Positions 41,542 through 50,964 of a stretch of DNA of 64,000 nt are shown piece after piece. Every line of letters starts with the position of its first letter. Position 1 is the first letter of the stretch. A program made the position numbers and the translations under genes. This stretch comes from Streptomyces cellostaticus (GTDB lineage Bacteria > Actinomycetota > Actinomycetes > Streptomycetales > Streptomycetaceae): assembly GCF_001513965.1 (NCBI RefSeq), contig NZ_KQ948022.1, forward strand, positions 302,908 through 366,907, written 5' to 3'. The notes under the pieces are model-generated. The model worked only from the letters and a program-made list of their open reading frames with translations, had not been told where the DNA came from and searched no databases.

Positions 41542-44500
41542 ATGAGCGCCCCCGTGCGGCAGCCGGACAGCGGGGGACCGGGACCGGCCACACTGGGCGC
41601 GGCCCTGCTGCGGATCAGCGACGTGCACGGCGGCCCCCGCGGCGTGGGGTTCCTCGTCACCGATGACCTCGCCTTCACCTGCGCGCACGTCGTCTCCGCC
41701 GCGCTCGGCCTGCCGGACCGCGTGCAGCCGTCCGCCGCCGCGGAGGTCGCCGTCGACCTGCCCCTGGCGCATGCCCCGGCCGCACCAGGCCCTTCGGCAC
41801 CCGGCACCCCGGCCGACCCCGGCCCCGTATCCGTGCACCGCGCCAGAGCCCGTATCGCTCACTGGGTGCCCGCGCAGGACTCCGGCGCGGGGGACATCGC
41901 GGTGCTGCAACTGGTGTCACCGTTACCGGGGGCGCGGCCGGTGCGTCTTGTCGAGGCCGACGACACCTGGGGGCATCCGGCGCGTGCCTTCGGGTTTCCC
42001 GCGGGGCGGCCGGGAGGTGCCTGGCACTCGGGCGTGCTGCGCGACCGGCAGGCCGGCGGATGGGTGCAGGCCGACCTCGGGGCGAGCGGCGGTTACCGGG
42101 TCACCGGTGGCTTCAGCGGCAGCCCCGTATGGGACGACGAACTCGGTGGCGTGGTCGGCATGATCACCGTGGCCGAGGCGGGTGAGCCGCCGGCCAGCTA
42201 TCTGATACCGGCCGGCACGTTGCTCGCCGCTCAGCCAGGACTGCGCGCGCTTGCTCTGCCGCCGTCGCCGTTCCGGGGCCTGGCCGCCTTCCGCGAGGCC
42301 GACGCGGACCTCTTCCACGGCCGGGCGGCGGAGAGCACGGAGCTGGCGGACCAGGTCACCGGTCAACGGCGGACCTGTCTGGTCGGCCCGTCGGGCTGCG
42401 GCAAGTCGTCGCTCGCGCTGGCCGGAGTGGTGCCGCGGCTGCGGGCCGGGGGATTCGCGGTGGCCGTGCTGCGGCCCGCTTCCGGCAGCGGCCCCGCCGC
42501 CGCACTCGCCGCCGCGCTGCTGCCACTGCTCGAACCGGACTTCTCCGAAACCGCCCGGCTCGCCGTACTGCCGAAGGTCACCGCCCTCCTGACCAACGGC
42601 TCGTTGCCCGACGTCGTCGCCGGGGTCCTGCGCCGGCAGGGACGCGACCGCCTGCTGATCGTCGTCGACCAGTTGGAGGAGGCGTTCGGCGCCGGGCCCG
42701 AACTCGCCGGCGAAGTGGCCACGCTGCTCTTCGGCGACCGGCTCCCGGAACCCGTGCACGTCCTCGCCACCCTGCGCGCCGACTTCCTCGAAGCCGTCCT
42801 CGCGCACCCCACGACGGGCCCCGCCGTGCGCCGCGGCCTGTATGCACTCGGCCCGCTGGAGCCCGGACAGCTGCGGGAGATCGTCACCGCCCCGGTCGAG
42901 GCGGTACCCGGAGTCGGATACGAGTCCGGACTCGTCGCACGCATCCTCACCGACACCGGCGACGCCCCGGGAGCCCTGCCGCTGCTCGGCTTCACCCTCG
43001 ACCAGCTCTGGCTGCGGCAGACCGGCGGCCTGCTCACCCACCGGGCGTACGAGGAACTCGGCGGCGTCACCGGCGCCCTGGGCCGGCACGCCGACAAGGA
43101 GTGGGGCAGACAGGTACCGGCGGCGGACGAGCCGGCCGCCCGGCGTCTGCTCACCGCGCTGGTCCGGGTGCCGCTCGGCTCGACCGCCGCCACCCGCCGC
43201 ACGGCCCGGCGCACCGAACTCGACGACACCCGGTGGGAGATCGCGCAGCGGCTCGCCAAGAGCAGGCTTCTGGTCACCGGGCTCAGCCCCGAGGGCGCCG
43301 AGACGGTGGAACTCGCCCACGAGGCGCTGATCGGCGGCTGGCCCACGCTGGCCACGCAGGTCGCCGAGGACCGGGCGTTCCTGGTCTGGCGGGAGACGCT
43401 CCGGCACGACCTGGACCGCTGGGAGCGCGGCGGACGGGCCGCCGACCTGCTGCCGGGCCCCGCCGCGCTCGCCACCGCCGACCCCTGGCTGCGCGAGCGC
43501 CCCGCCGACCTGAGCACCGCGGAACGCGCCTACCTGGAGCAGGGGCGCGCCGACCAGCGTGCCCGCGCCCGCAGGCGCCGCACCTTCCGGTCGGGCCTCG
43601 CCCTCGTCGCCGTACTCGTCCTCGTGCTCGGCACACTCTTCGGCTACTACCGCCATGTCAGCGACGAGCGCGCCGCGGATTCCGCCTCCCGCGCGCTCGC
43701 CCAGGACTCCGCCGACCAGGCCGACGGCGACCCCGTCCTGTCGGCACAGCTCGCCCTCGCGGCGTACCGCACGTCGCACACCCGCGAGGCACGGGACGCC
43801 CTGCTGCGGGCGTACCTGGCGGACAACTTCGCCGACCGTGTCCTGACCGGGCCTCAGGACGCCCCGATCGGAAGCCCGGCCTTCGTCCACATCGTCAACG
43901 GTGACGCGGACGCCGTCCAGACCAGCCTCGACGGTGACGTGGTGGTCGCCAACTCGCCGGGCGGCCGGGGCACGGTCTTCGTGCACGCCACCAGCGGCCG
44001 CGTACGCAGCATGCGCATCGACGAGGGCGTGCAGATCGCCGCTCCGCTGGTCTCCGGCGACGGGCGGCGGGCCGGTTTTCTCGCCCTGAACGGCGAGTTG
44101 ATCTGGTACGACGTCCACCGGGACGGCACCGACGAGCACCTGCTCGGGCCCGCGCACCGCCTGTCCGCCGTGACCGGCGCGGGCACCGGCCCCTACGACG
44201 GCTACAAGGCGGTGCTGTCCGCGGACGGCCGGATCGCCGCCGCTCTCAGCAACAAGTACCTGCTCTGGTGGGACCTGGACGCGCCGGCCGGGGCGGGGCA
44301 CAGCGGCCGGGTTCCGGCGCCGTCCGACGTGACGCACGGCCTCCGGCTCAGCCCCGACGGACGCACGCTGCTCGTGGAGGTCACCCAGCTGACCAAGGAC
44401 GGCTTCAGCGACGGCGTGCTGGCAGTCGACCGGATCACCGGCACATCCCGGACGGTGGTGCAGGGCAAGGACATCAAGGGTGTGAAGATCTCCGGGGACG

Positions 44501-45936
44501 GCACGGCCGTGGCGGTCTGTGCGCAGCACGGCGACGGGGAGAGCGTCACCCTATGGCGACAGCCCGTCGCGGGCGCGCCGCCGAAGAGCAGGCCGCCCGG
44601 TTACAAGGAGAAGGACCTCTGGTGCGACGCGCTGGACAGCGTCGACACCACCGGCCGCCGTGTCTCGGTCAAGGAGAACGGCTGGAACAACCTGGTCGAC
44701 CTGGAGCACCGGACCCTCGCGGCCAGCGTCGGGCGGACGGCCGACGCCGGCGGGCTCACCGCGTACCCCGTGCTCGGCACCGTCGGCGGTCAGCCCGCGC
44801 TGATCGGCGTGGGGACGAACCGCGTGGTCTACACCCGGCTGTCCGAGCCCAACCGGATCGTCCCGGTCGGCGCGCTGGCGCTCACCGACGACGGCCGCAA
44901 GGTGGTCGCGATCCTCAAGGACGGCTCGCGCATCGGAATCCTGCCCCTCGGCGCCTCCAAGCCGGCGGTCAGGGTCTACCGCCCCAAGCCCTACTGGCAG
45001 CCGAAGAAGGGCGACCTCATCCAGTTCGACCACGGGGGAAAGCACCTGGTGGACCGGGTCGGCAGCAACCGCCTCATGATCCGCACGGCCGCCGACCTCC
45101 GCCCGGTCCACGAGATCACCACAGCACCCTTGCCGGGCACCTCCGAGAACAGTTTCAGTTACTTCTTCGACCGGTCCGGGAGTCTGATCACGGTCTCCGG
45201 CACGGTGATCCAGCGCTGGGACACCACCAGCGGACGGCAGCTGGCACGCTACGACGCCAAAGTCCTGCACCCGTCCTCGGAGAACGGGTCATTCGACATG
45301 ATGGTGGCGAGCTACCCCGAACCGGGCCGGGTCGCGATCACCGTTTGGGGCCGGCGGGAGGTACGCATCGTCGATCTGGCCGACGGCCGGACCGAATCCA
45401 CGCTGGCCACGGGCACGGACACCAACACCGTGGGGTTCGCCAAGGACGGCCGGTACTTCGCGCTGCTGCGCAGGGGCGGTGCGGTGGAGCTGTGGCGGCA
45501 CGCGCCTGTGCGCAGGGTGATGGCGCCCGTCGGGCTGGGGGACGACAGCACGCAGTACGCCGTCGGTTTCCCCGACACGAAGACGTTCCTGCTGGCCAGC
45601 CATGGTCTGATCCACTTCTACCGGCTCGGGGACCCGGCCCGGGAGGGGAACGTCTACAACCTCGGCCCGGCGGTCCCGCAGGGCAGCCCGTACACCTTCC
45701 AGGATGTCTCGGGGGACGGCCGGACCGTGCTGTACACCGACGGCTCCGGCCACAGCGCCCCGCTCCGCCTGGACCCCGATGTATGGCGCCACGCCCTCTG
45801 CGCGGTCATCGGCTACCGCGAACCGACCCCTGAGGAACGCTCGGGGCTGCCGGTCGAGGCATCCGCCGGGCCGCTCTGCCCGGAGCCGGGCCCTCACGCA
45901 GGTGAGCCGAATCCTGGCCGGCCTGAACTGATGTGA
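41542..45936 (+). CDS. Trypsin-like protease / nSTAND ATPase / propeller effector protein
   Basis: A 1,464-residue multidomain protein. Residues 15-225 are a trypsin-like protease with an intact triad: His49 (TCAHVV), Asp118 (AGDIAVL) and Ser192 (GFSGSP). Residues 245-640 are a STAND NTPase: Walker A GPSGCGKSS (282-290), Walker B LLIVVDQLEEAF (Asp376), then helical and winged segments (AHEALIGGWPTL). One membrane helix lies at about 686-706, after a basic RARRRRTFR stretch. Residues 750-1440 form a WD40-like beta-propeller sensor region (repeated SPDG/SADG-type strands). The layout suggests a membrane-tethered switch in which ligand binding to the propeller triggers the protease. Confidence 0.9.
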   Translation: MSAPVRQPDSGGPGPATLGAALLRISDVHGGPRGVGFLVTDDLAFTCAHVVSAALGLPDRVQPSAAAEVAVDLPLAHAPAAPGPSAPGTPADPGPVSVHRARARIAHWVPAQDSGAGDIAVLQLVSPLPGARPVRLVEADDTWGHPARAFGFPAGRPGGAWHSGVLRDRQAGGWVQADLGASGGYRVTGGFSGSPVWDDELGGVVGMITVAEAGEPPASYLIPAGTLLAAQPGLRALALPPSPFRGLAAFREADADLFHGRAAESTELADQVTGQRRTCLVGPSGCGKSSLALAGVVPRLRAGGFAVAVLRPASGSGPAAALAAALLPLLEPDFSETARLAVLPKVTALLTNGSLPDVVAGVLRRQGRDRLLIVVDQLEEAFGAGPELAGEVATLLFGDRLPEPVHVLATLRADFLEAVLAHPTTGPAVRRGLYALGPLEPGQLREIVTAPVEAVPGVGYESGLVARILTDTGDAPGALPLLGFTLDQLWLRQTGGLLTHRAYEELGGVTGALGRHADKEWGRQVPAADEPAARRLLTALVRVPLGSTAATRRTARRTELDDTRWEIAQRLAKSRLLVTGLSPEGAETVELAHEALIGGWPTLATQVAEDRAFLVWRETLRHDLDRWERGGRAADLLPGPAALATADPWLRERPADLSTAERAYLEQGRADQRARARRRRTFRSGLALVAVLVLVLGTLFGYYRHVSDERAADSASRALAQDSADQADGDPVLSAQLALAAYRTSHTREARDALLRAYLADNFADRVLTGPQDAPIGSPAFVHIVNGDADAVQTSLDGDVVVANSPGGRGTVFVHATSGRVRSMRIDEGVQIAAPLVSGDGRRAGFLALNGELIWYDVHRDGTDEHLLGPAHRLSAVTGAGTGPYDGYKAVLSADGRIAAALSNKYLLWWDLDAPAGAGHSGRVPAPSDVTHGLRLSPDGRTLLVEVTQLTKDGFSDGVLAVDRITGTSRTVVQGKDIKGVKISGDGTAVAVCAQHGDGESVTLWRQPVAGAPPKSRPPGYKEKDLWCDALDSVDTTGRRVSVKENGWNNLVDLEHRTLAASVGRTADAGGLTAYPVLGTVGGQPALIGVGTNRVVYTRLSEPNRIVPVGALALTDDGRKVVAILKDGSRIGILPLGASKPAVRVYRPKPYWQPKKGDLIQFDHGGKHLVDRVGSNRLMIRTAADLRPVHEITTAPLPGTSENSFSYFFDRSGSLITVSGTVIQRWDTTSGRQLARYDAKVLHPSSENGSFDMMVASYPEPGRVAITVWGRREVRIVDLADGRTESTLATGTDTNTVGFAKDGRYFALLRRGGAVELWRHAPVRRVMAPVGLGDDSTQYAVGFPDTKTFLLASHGLIHFYRLGDPAREGNVYNLGPAVPQGSPYTFQDVSGDGRTVLYTDGSGHSAPLRLDPDVWRHALCAVIGYREPTPEERSGLPVEASAGPLCPEPGPHAGEPNPGRPELM

Positions 45937-46104
45937 GCAGAGGGGGCTTACCGACTTCGCCGAGGACATCGCGGTCTTCGGCCGGCCCCGCAGTGTCCCG
46001 GCGCGCGCACTGCTCCTCGTCCGCGGAATCGGCCCCCCGCATGGAGTATCAGTTGCCGGTGGCCTCGGACCTTTGCAGCACGGCGTCCTTTTCATCCCGA
46101 TAAG

Positions 46105-47232
46105 ATGCCTATTGTGATCAGGTCAGGACGGCACCGGCATCGCCGCCCTCTATACGGCGGCCGACGGGAAGTCGTACTGCTGTCACCGGTGATCCTTACC
46201 GTCCTCATCACCGGCCTGGCCTTCGCCACCCCCAGGGAGATCGCCTTCAGCCGCCTCCTGCCCGCGGCACCCGCCCTCGCGGCCACGATGTGGCCCGTCC
46301 TGCCGACGATCCTGCTGGGGGCGTTCTGTCTGCTGGTCATGATCGGGCTCAGCCTCGTCTACTCCGACCTGGGGACGCCGTACACGGCTGCTGCGATCGT
46401 TGCGGTCACCCTGGCGGCCGCATATGCCAGCCATCTTCGGCTCCAGCGAGAAGAGATGCTCTTCCAGGTGCGGCTCGTCGCTGACGCAGCCCAGAAGGTG
46501 CTGCTCCGCCCGCTGCCGCGCCGCATCCAGGACGTCGAAATCGAGTCGCTGTATCTGGCGGCCCAGGAGCAGGCCCGGATCGGAGGCGACTTCTATGAGG
46601 CGGCCGACACGCCGTACGGGGTCCGGCTGCTCATCGGCGACGTGCGCGGCAAGGGACTCCCGGCGGTGGGAGCGGCCTCGGCGGTGATCAACTGCTTCAG
46701 GGAGAACGCGTACGACCAGCCCGATCTGAGGAGCATCATCCATCGCCTGGAGGCCAGCATCGTCCGCTACAGCCTCACGACCCCCGCCTCGGACCAGCCG
46801 GAGCACTTCGCCACCGCGCTGATCGCCGAGATCCCGTACGGCGGTGGGCAGGTCAGGATTCTCAACTGCGGGCACCCGCCGCCCCTGCTCGTGCGGCGCG
46901 GGGAGATCCGCGTCCTCGAGTCCAGCATGCCCTCGCCGCCTCTCAACCTCGCGACGCTCCTCGGAGACCACTACTTCGTCGACACCGTCGCCTTCGGCGA
47001 GGGCGACCAGATGCTGCTCTACACCGACGGCGTGACGGAGACCCGCGACCGCGATGGCACGTTCTTCCCGCTGTCGGACTGGATGCGGCAGCTCGGCCCG
47101 GCGCCGCCCCGTGAGCTGCTGGACCGGCTTCACCGGGACCTGTTGCATTACAGCGGCGGAAGGCTCGAGGACGACATCGCGGCCCTCGCCGTGCGCTGCC
47201 GGAACCCCCCGGGTACGCAGCGCTCCGGGTAG
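46105..47232 (+). CDS. Membrane-bound SpoIIE-type PP2C phosphatase (RsbU-like)
   Basis: A 375-residue protein. Three predicted membrane helices (residues 25-115: VVLLSPVILTVLITGLAFA; MWPVLPTILLGAFCLLVMIG; TAAAIVAVTLAAAYAS) are followed by a cytosolic SpoIIE domain. The domain has ARIGGDFYEA, LLIGDVRGKGLPA, NCGHPPPLLVRRG, LLYTDGVTETRD and LEDDIAALAVR, including the metal-binding aspartates. It probably dephosphorylates an anti-sigma antagonist in a partner-switching pathway. There is no sensor domain beyond the membrane part, and no anti-sigma or antagonist gene adjoins it. The 168-bp gap upstream is otherwise empty. Confidence 0.9.
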   Translation: MPIVIRSGRHRHRRPLYGGRREVVLLSPVILTVLITGLAFATPREIAFSRLLPAAPALAATMWPVLPTILLGAFCLLVMIGLSLVYSDLGTPYTAAAIVAVTLAAAYASHLRLQREEMLFQVRLVADAAQKVLLRPLPRRIQDVEIESLYLAAQEQARIGGDFYEAADTPYGVRLLIGDVRGKGLPAVGAASAVINCFRENAYDQPDLRSIIHRLEASIVRYSLTTPASDQPEHFATALIAEIPYGGGQVRILNCGHPPPLLVRRGEIRVLESSMPSPPLNLATLLGDHYFVDTVAFGEGDQMLLYTDGVTETRDRDGTFFPLSDWMRQLGPAPPRELLDRLHRDLLHYSGGRLEDDIAALAVRCRNPPGTQRSG

Positions 47233-47274
47233 CCGGCTGGAAGCCACGCTCGCCCGGAGCCGACCGCGCTCGGC

Positions 47275-48198
47275 TCAACTTCCGTGCGGCGTGGGGGAAG
47301 CTGCTGCCTGCTGTGCGCGTTCGGCAGCCGTGGGAGCCGTCACGGCGAGTCGGCGGTGGATGCGGCGGAGCATGGTGCGGGCCATGAAGGGGTGGACGCG
47401 CTTGACCGCGGCCCAGTAGAGCCTGCCGCGCCGGTTGTGGAGCCTGACGACCGTACCGAGCGTGACCTGGTGGTCGTCGACGAGGATCGAGGCGCGGAAG
47501 TCGAGGTGTCCGGCGTCCTCGCCCAGCAGCACCTCGCCGCCCTCGCGGCCCACCACCGGGAAGGAGGCCCCGCGCAGGACACCCCGCCACGACTCGGGGT
47601 CCCGCGGCATCCCGGGACGCATCCTCATCTGATAGGCGTCGCTGTAGTCGGTCCACTCGAAGGCGGCGCGGGCCAGGCGGGCGCCGGTGGGGAGGTCGCC
47701 GGCGTCGGCCCTGTCCCACATCAGCCGGTGGAGCAGCCGGACCCACGGCGACCAGCGGACGGGGCTGGGTGCCGTCCCGGTGGCCCGCTCGACGTTGTCG
47801 AAGAGCTCTTCGAGCACCGTGTCGTGCATCCAGCGCACCGCCAGGACCCAGCCCACCAGCATCGGGCCGCGGCGTTTCACCTCCAAGGTGTGCCGCACGC
47901 GGCAGCGGTCCCGGCCCAGCGGCTCGATGACGAACTCATGGTGGCCGCTCATGGGCGGGTTGAAGTCGAAGCGGACGCGGCGGCCGGGCTCGTACGCGGT
48001 GACGCGGTAGCGGACGAAGCCATGGCCGCCGTCCGCGCCGACACCCAGGGGGCGGTCGAAGCGCATCGGGGGCCAGGCCGGTGCGGGCCAGATCGGGTCC
48101 TGGGGCGAGGAAAGCCGGTCGAGCAGGGCGCCGACGGCTCGGGCCGGGGCCTCGATGGTGCGCTCGTGGACATTGCGGATCGTGCTGAACCTGCGCAT
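47275..48198 (-). CDS. SRPBCC / DUF2867-like protein
   Basis: A 307-residue protein with two parts. The first 140 residues resemble a START/SRPBCC ligand-binding fold (VHERTIEAPARAVGALLDRL; YRVTAYEPGRRVRFDFNPP; FVIEPLGRDRCRVRHTLEV). The second resembles DUF2867 (FEWTDYSDAYQMRM; GEDAGHLDFRASILVDD; TLGTVVRLHNRRGRLYW; VHPFMARTMLRR). It is divergent from a TetR gene with palindromic operators between them and is therefore probably its target. The biochemical role is unknown; hydrophobic ligand binding is likely. Confidence 0.75.
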   Translation of the reverse strand: MRRFSTIRNVHERTIEAPARAVGALLDRLSSPQDPIWPAPAWPPMRFDRPLGVGADGGHGFVRYRVTAYEPGRRVRFDFNPPMSGHHEFVIEPLGRDRCRVRHTLEVKRRGPMLVGWVLAVRWMHDTVLEELFDNVERATGTAPSPVRWSPWVRLLHRLMWDRADAGDLPTGARLARAAFEWTDYSDAYQMRMRPGMPRDPESWRGVLRGASFPVVGREGGEVLLGEDAGHLDFRASILVDDHQVTLGTVVRLHNRRGRLYWAAVKRVHPFMARTMLRRIHRRLAVTAPTAAERAQQAAASPTPHGS

Positions 48199-48208
48199 AA
48201 CGCGCCTC

Positions 48209-48248
48209 CATACGCTGCCGTATGTTGTCGACCATACGGTAGCGTATG
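48209..48248. promoter_or_regulatory. Two palindromic TetR operators
   Basis: CATACGCTGCCGTATG (48209-48224) and CATACGGTAGCGTATG (48233-48248) each have perfect 6-bp arms and a 4-bp centre. They start 24 bp apart and occupy the whole gap between the SRPBCC gene start and the TetR start. The second includes the annotated TetR ATG, so binding should repress both genes. Confidence 0.85.
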
Positions 48249-48857
48249 GTTATGGTGCAACGGAGTGACAAGGCTCTCCGCGAGGGCGGACGCAAGCGGC
48301 TCACCGCGCAGGACTGGGCGGACGCGGCCTTGACGGCCATGGGTGAAGGCGGCCTCGCGGCGGTCGCCATCGAGCCGCTCGCCGCTCGTCTGGACACCAC
48401 CAAGGGCAGCTTCTACTGGCACTTCGCCAACCGCGAGGCGCTGATCGAAGCCGCGCTCGACCGCTGGGAGCAGAAGTCCACCGAGGCGATCATCGCCGGG
48501 CTGGCGGCCGAGTCGGATCCGGGGACACGGCTGCGAAGGCTCTTCGCCGAGGCGTCCGAACTCGCCTCCGAAGACCCGCTGGAGGTCTCGCTGCCGGCCT
48601 CGGCCGGGCACCCGCGGGTGGCCGCCGTACTGCGCCGGGTGACGGAGCGTCGGGTTGGCTACCTGGCGCAGCTCTTCGCCGAACTGGGCTTCCCTCCGGA
48701 CGAGGCACACCGCCGTGCACTGCTGGCGTACACCGGCTACCTGGGACACACGCAGCTGACGCACGCGGTGCCGGAGACGCTTCCGGCCGGCGAGGACGGC
48801 AGGCGCTATCTGGACTCGGTGCTCGACACGCTGATGAGGGCTGCCCCGGATTCGTGA
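48246..48857 (+). CDS. TetR-family transcriptional repressor
   Basis: A 203-residue regulator. The N-terminal HTH is ALTAMGEGGLAAVAIEPLAARLDTTKGSFYWHF (residues about 29-61, quoted across two helices) and the C-terminal part is an all-helical ligand domain. The start may be ATG 48246 inside the operator, or ATG 48252 (MVQRSDK) just after it; no clear ribosome site exists, so the message may be leaderless. It is divergent from the SRPBCC gene. Ligand unknown; the controlled SRPBCC protein hints at a hydrophobic compound. Confidence 0.9.
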   Translation: MVMVQRSDKALREGGRKRLTAQDWADAALTAMGEGGLAAVAIEPLAARLDTTKGSFYWHFANREALIEAALDRWEQKSTEAIIAGLAAESDPGTRLRRLFAEASELASEDPLEVSLPASAGHPRVAAVLRRVTERRVGYLAQLFAELGFPPDEAHRRALLAYTGYLGHTQLTHAVPETLPAGEDGRRYLDSVLDTLMRAAPDS

Positions 48858-48871
48858 ACCCGGCGGACGGG

Positions 48872-50143
48872 TCAAGCCCGTCCATGTGCCTCCTGCGAGC
48901 GTCGCGACAGGGAGTCGATGACCACCGCGGCGAAGAGCACCCCGCCCGTGATCACGAGCTGGACGGCGGTGGGCGTGTCCGTGAGCGCCATGCCCGACGC
49001 GATCGACTGGATGACCAGGATGCCGAGTACGGCGGACCAGGTCGTACCGCGTCCTCCGAACAGGCTGGTGCCGCCGATGACGGCTGCCGCGATGGCATTG
49101 AGCAGCAGGACTCCCGAGCCTGATCCCTGGCTCACCGAGGTGATGCGCGAGGCCAGGAACAGGCCGCCGAGCGCGGCCATGGTGCCCGAGACCGCGAGTA
49201 CCGCGGTCTGCACCCGCATCACGCTGAGACTGGCACGACGCGCCGCCTCGACACCGCCGCCGAGGGCGTAGACCTGCCGTCCGTAGTGCGTGCGCCGGAG
49301 AAGGATGTCGAGGCCGGCCACCACCACGAGGAAGATCAGGAGGGCGAGCGGCAGACCCTGGAACCGGTTGAGCACATACGCGCCGGCGAAGGTGATCACC
49401 GCGAGTCCTGCCGTACGTGCCGCGATGTCCCGGAGCGAGCGGTGCGGCATGCCGACGGCCTTGCGGCGCCGTCTGTCCAGGTAGGACGCGAGGAAGGCCA
49501 TGCCCGTGCCGCATGCCGCCAGTCCGTAGGCGGCACCGTGGTTGGTGAAGTAGTAGCTGGTCAGCTTGGCGACGAGCCCGTTCTCGTCGAGGTTGACGGT
49601 GCCGCTCGTCCCGAGGATGGAGAGCATGATGCCGTTCCAGGTCAGCAGCCCGGCCAGGGTGACGACGAACGCCGGCACCCGGGTCTTTGCGAAGGAGAAG
49701 CCCTGGACGGTTCCCGCCAGGGTGCCCGTGAGCACCGCGACGATGAGGGCGAGCCATTCCGGCACGCCGTTGTTCACGTTCAGAACGGCGAAGACCGCTG
49801 CCGCGAGGCCGCTGATCGAGCCCACCGACAGGTCGAGCTCGCCGAGGAGCAGCACGAAGACGATGCCGACCGCGATCAGCCCCGTGCCCACGATGTCCAC
49901 GCTGAGATTGGACAGGTTCCGGGGAGAGAGGAAGTTCTCGTTCAGGGACTGGAAGATGATCCAGACCACGGCGAGGACGAGGATGACGGGGAGCGAGCCA
50001 GGTTCGCCGGCCCGCAGCCTGTGCCGGAAGGCGCCGGCCCAGCCCGTCACGGCGCGGGCGACCGCCCGCACGGGGTGCGGCCGAGGGGCATCGCCGGTGG
50101 GTGCGGAGGGTTCGGTCCGCGTGTTGTCCGCCATGTCGTGCAT
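48872..50143 (-). CDS. Sugar ABC transporter permease (XylH-like)
   Basis: A 423-residue membrane protein of the RbsC/XylH class. It has about ten helices with LPVILVLAVVWIIFQSLNENFLSPRNLSNL at the first one (seen in two halves), GELDLSVGSISGLAAAVFAV, AFVVTLAGLLTWNGIML and the conserved ATPase-contact loop YALGGGVEAARRASLS. GTSLFGGRGTTWSAVLG follows. The ATG at 50143 (MHDMADN) was preferred because AAAGG lies just ahead. It lies 5 bp from the ATPase gene and runs with the ATPase and binding protein as one operon. Confidence 0.9.
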   Translation of the reverse strand: MHDMADNTRTEPSAPTGDAPRPHPVRAVARAVTGWAGAFRHRLRAGEPGSLPVILVLAVVWIIFQSLNENFLSPRNLSNLSVDIVGTGLIAVGIVFVLLLGELDLSVGSISGLAAAVFAVLNVNNGVPEWLALIVAVLTGTLAGTVQGFSFAKTRVPAFVVTLAGLLTWNGIMLSILGTSGTVNLDENGLVAKLTSYYFTNHGAAYGLAACGTGMAFLASYLDRRRRKAVGMPHRSLRDIAARTAGLAVITFAGAYVLNRFQGLPLALLIFLVVVAGLDILLRRTHYGRQVYALGGGVEAARRASLSVMRVQTAVLAVSGTMAALGGLFLASRITSVSQGSGSGVLLLNAIAAAVIGGTSLFGGRGTTWSAVLGILVIQSIASGMALTDTPTAVQLVITGGVLFAAVVIDSLSRRSQEAHGRA

Positions 50144-50148
50144 GCCTT

Positions 50149-50931
50149 TCACCACCCCGCCTCCGGTTGAGCCATCCGGCGGGGCACGTTTTCCGCGGCA
50201 CCGGTGATGGAGGAGATGATCTGTTCCTGAGACGCGGTGTTCACGTCGAAGAAGCCGTTGTTGCGGCCCAGCCGCAGCACGGCGGCCCGGTCCGCGAGGG
50301 CTTTCACATCCCCCAGGTTGTGACTGATGAGCAGCACTCCCAGACCGCGGTCCCGCAGCCGGTCGACGAGGTCCAGGACCTCGGTGGTCTGCTCGAATCC
50401 CAGGGCTGCGGTCGGTTCGTCCAGGAGCAGTACCCGCGGGTCACCGAGGAGGGAGCGAGCGATGGCGACGGTCTGCCGCTGCCCGCTGGACAGCGAGACG
50501 ACGGGGCCGCGCAGATCGGGGACGCCCCTGGTCAGCCGTTCCAGCAGGTGTCTGCTGCGGCGCTCCATCTCCACCTCGTCGAGGAACCCGAACCTGCGGA
50601 TCTCCCGGCCGAGGAAGAGATTGCCGACGACGTCGAGGTTCCCGCACAGCGCGAGGTCCTGGTAGACGGTGGCGATGCCGAGGCCGCGGGCGTCATGGGG
50701 GCGCCTGATATGGACGGTGCGGCCCTCCCACTCGATGACGCCCTTGTCCGCAGGGGCGACCCCGGAGATCACTTTGACCAGGGTGGACTTGCCGGCCCCG
50801 TTGTCGCCCAGAAGAGCGAGGACCTGGCCGGCGTGGATCTCCAGCTCGATGTCCATCAGGACATCGACGACGCCGAAGCGCTTGCACACGCCGTGCAGAG
50901 CCAGCAAGGGCGGAGCCGGCACGGAAACCAT
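50149..50931 (-). CDS. Sugar ABC transporter ATP-binding protein (single ATPase domain)
   Basis: A 260-residue ATPase: Walker A GDNGAGKSTLVK (near residues 42-53), Q-loop VYQDLAL, a degenerate signature SLSSGQRQTVAIARSLL, Walker B VLLLDEPTAALG and H-loop LLISHNL. RbsA/XylG/MglA proteins normally carry two ATPase domains in about 500 residues; this one has a single domain, as in FrcA-type systems. It would act as a homodimer with the XylH-like permease. Genes on either side complete the importer. Confidence 0.9.
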   Translation of the reverse strand: MVSVPAPPLLALHGVCKRFGVVDVLMDIELEIHAGQVLALLGDNGAGKSTLVKVISGVAPADKGVIEWEGRTVHIRRPHDARGLGIATVYQDLALCGNLDVVGNLFLGREIRRFGFLDEVEMERRSRHLLERLTRGVPDLRGPVVSLSSGQRQTVAIARSLLGDPRVLLLDEPTAALGFEQTTEVLDLVDRLRDRGLGVLLISHNLGDVKALADRAAVLRLGRNNGFFDVNTASQEQIISSITGAAENVPRRMAQPEAGW

Positions 50932-50964
50932 CTCCTTCCCGGGGCCCGGCCGCGGCCGGGCCCG

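Noticed and set aside
41923..44529. An 868-codon minus-strand open frame across the STAND gene
   Set aside because: It is a composition shadow of the trypsin-STAND gene, with no recognisable domain and no ribosome site.
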